5,630 bases of DNA from DATECU01 sp035286745 (GTDB lineage Bacteria > Acidobacteriota > Vicinamibacteria > Fen-336), in NCBI GenBank assembly GCA_035286745.1, contig DATECU010000252.1, positions 1-5,630 of the forward strand. The letters run 5' to 3'. Position 1 is the stretch's first letter. The number at the start of each line of letters is the position of its first letter. Both the position numbers and the translations under genes were made by a program. This document shows, piece by piece, positions 5,558 to 5,630 of this stretch. The notes under the pieces were generated by a model. That model searched no databases. It had not been told where the DNA came from and saw only the letters and a program-made list of their open reading frames with translations.

Positions 5558-5630
5558 GCACCGTCACCTATGAGGCTGTGGTCGAGAACGGAGAGATCAG
5601 GCTCGCGGCTGGCGTTCTGCTGCCCGACAG
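5554..5630 (+). CDS. Start of a VapB/DUF104-like antitoxin (cut by window edge)
   Basis: Only the first 25 codons are present. They read MSTVTYEAVVENGEIRL, then AAGVLLPD. The pattern (hydrophobic strand, A-V-V-E-N-G-x-I-R-L, then a short turn and L-P-D) is typical of the N-terminus of small DUF104/AF2212-type antitoxins of type II toxin-antitoxin pairs. In that family the gene is usually followed by a PIN-domain (VapC-like) ribonuclease toxin, which would lie beyond the right edge. The antitoxin would bind and neutralise the toxin and autoregulate the operon through its swapped-hairpin/AbrB-like fold. The start is supported by GAGGGGG five bases upstream and by the ATGA overlap with the preceding frame. 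The assignment rests on a short stretch, so a different small beta-hairpin protein remains possible. Confidence 0.7.
   Translation, partial: MSTVTYEAVVENGEIRLAAGVLLPD

Overview
The window is GC-rich bacterial chromosome with dense same-strand coding. Codons end mostly in G or C, and all genes I accept lie on the + strand. The taxon cannot be fixed from sequence alone. GC-rich codon use, a periplasmic TPR/Ig-like module joined to an ATPase, and ORC/STAND-like ATPases would suit an Acidobacteriota or myxobacteria-like lineage, but this is a weak inference.

Layout, left to right. (1) The end of a small or edge-truncated unrecognised gene (to 232). (2) An MreB/MamK-type actin-like ATPase (277-1341) with a strong Shine-Dalgarno. 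Ten bases after its stop is a perfect 11-bp GC hairpin. (3) An extended -10 sequence five bases before the next ATG, suggesting a leaderless transcript for an 803-residue protein (1424-3835). That protein has a signal peptide, periplasmic TPR and coiled-coil segments, an Ig-like domain, one membrane segment, and a cytoplasmic AAA+ ATPase. (4) Thirteen bases later, a soluble ATPase with a C-terminal winged helix (3849-4949). It is a paralogue of the ATPase domain of the previous protein. (5) A small 86-residue protein starting at a GTG that overlaps the previous stop (4946-5206).

The right end (5207-5630) looks like a different, accessory segment. It holds degenerate heptamer repeats ending in CAGC, a short gene that appears broken by a -1 frameshift at a run of five C, and the first 25 codons of a VapB/DUF104-like antitoxin. 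The antitoxin is coupled to the broken frame by an ATGA overlap.

The main candidate for an undescribed system is the set actin-like ATPase, envelope-spanning TPR/Ig/AAA+ protein, winged-helix AAA+ protein and small partner. A reasonable but unproven reading is a membrane-anchored, envelope-sensing ATPase working with a cytoplasmic filament, perhaps for positioning, scaffolding or signalling. Nothing in the sequence fixes the physiological role.
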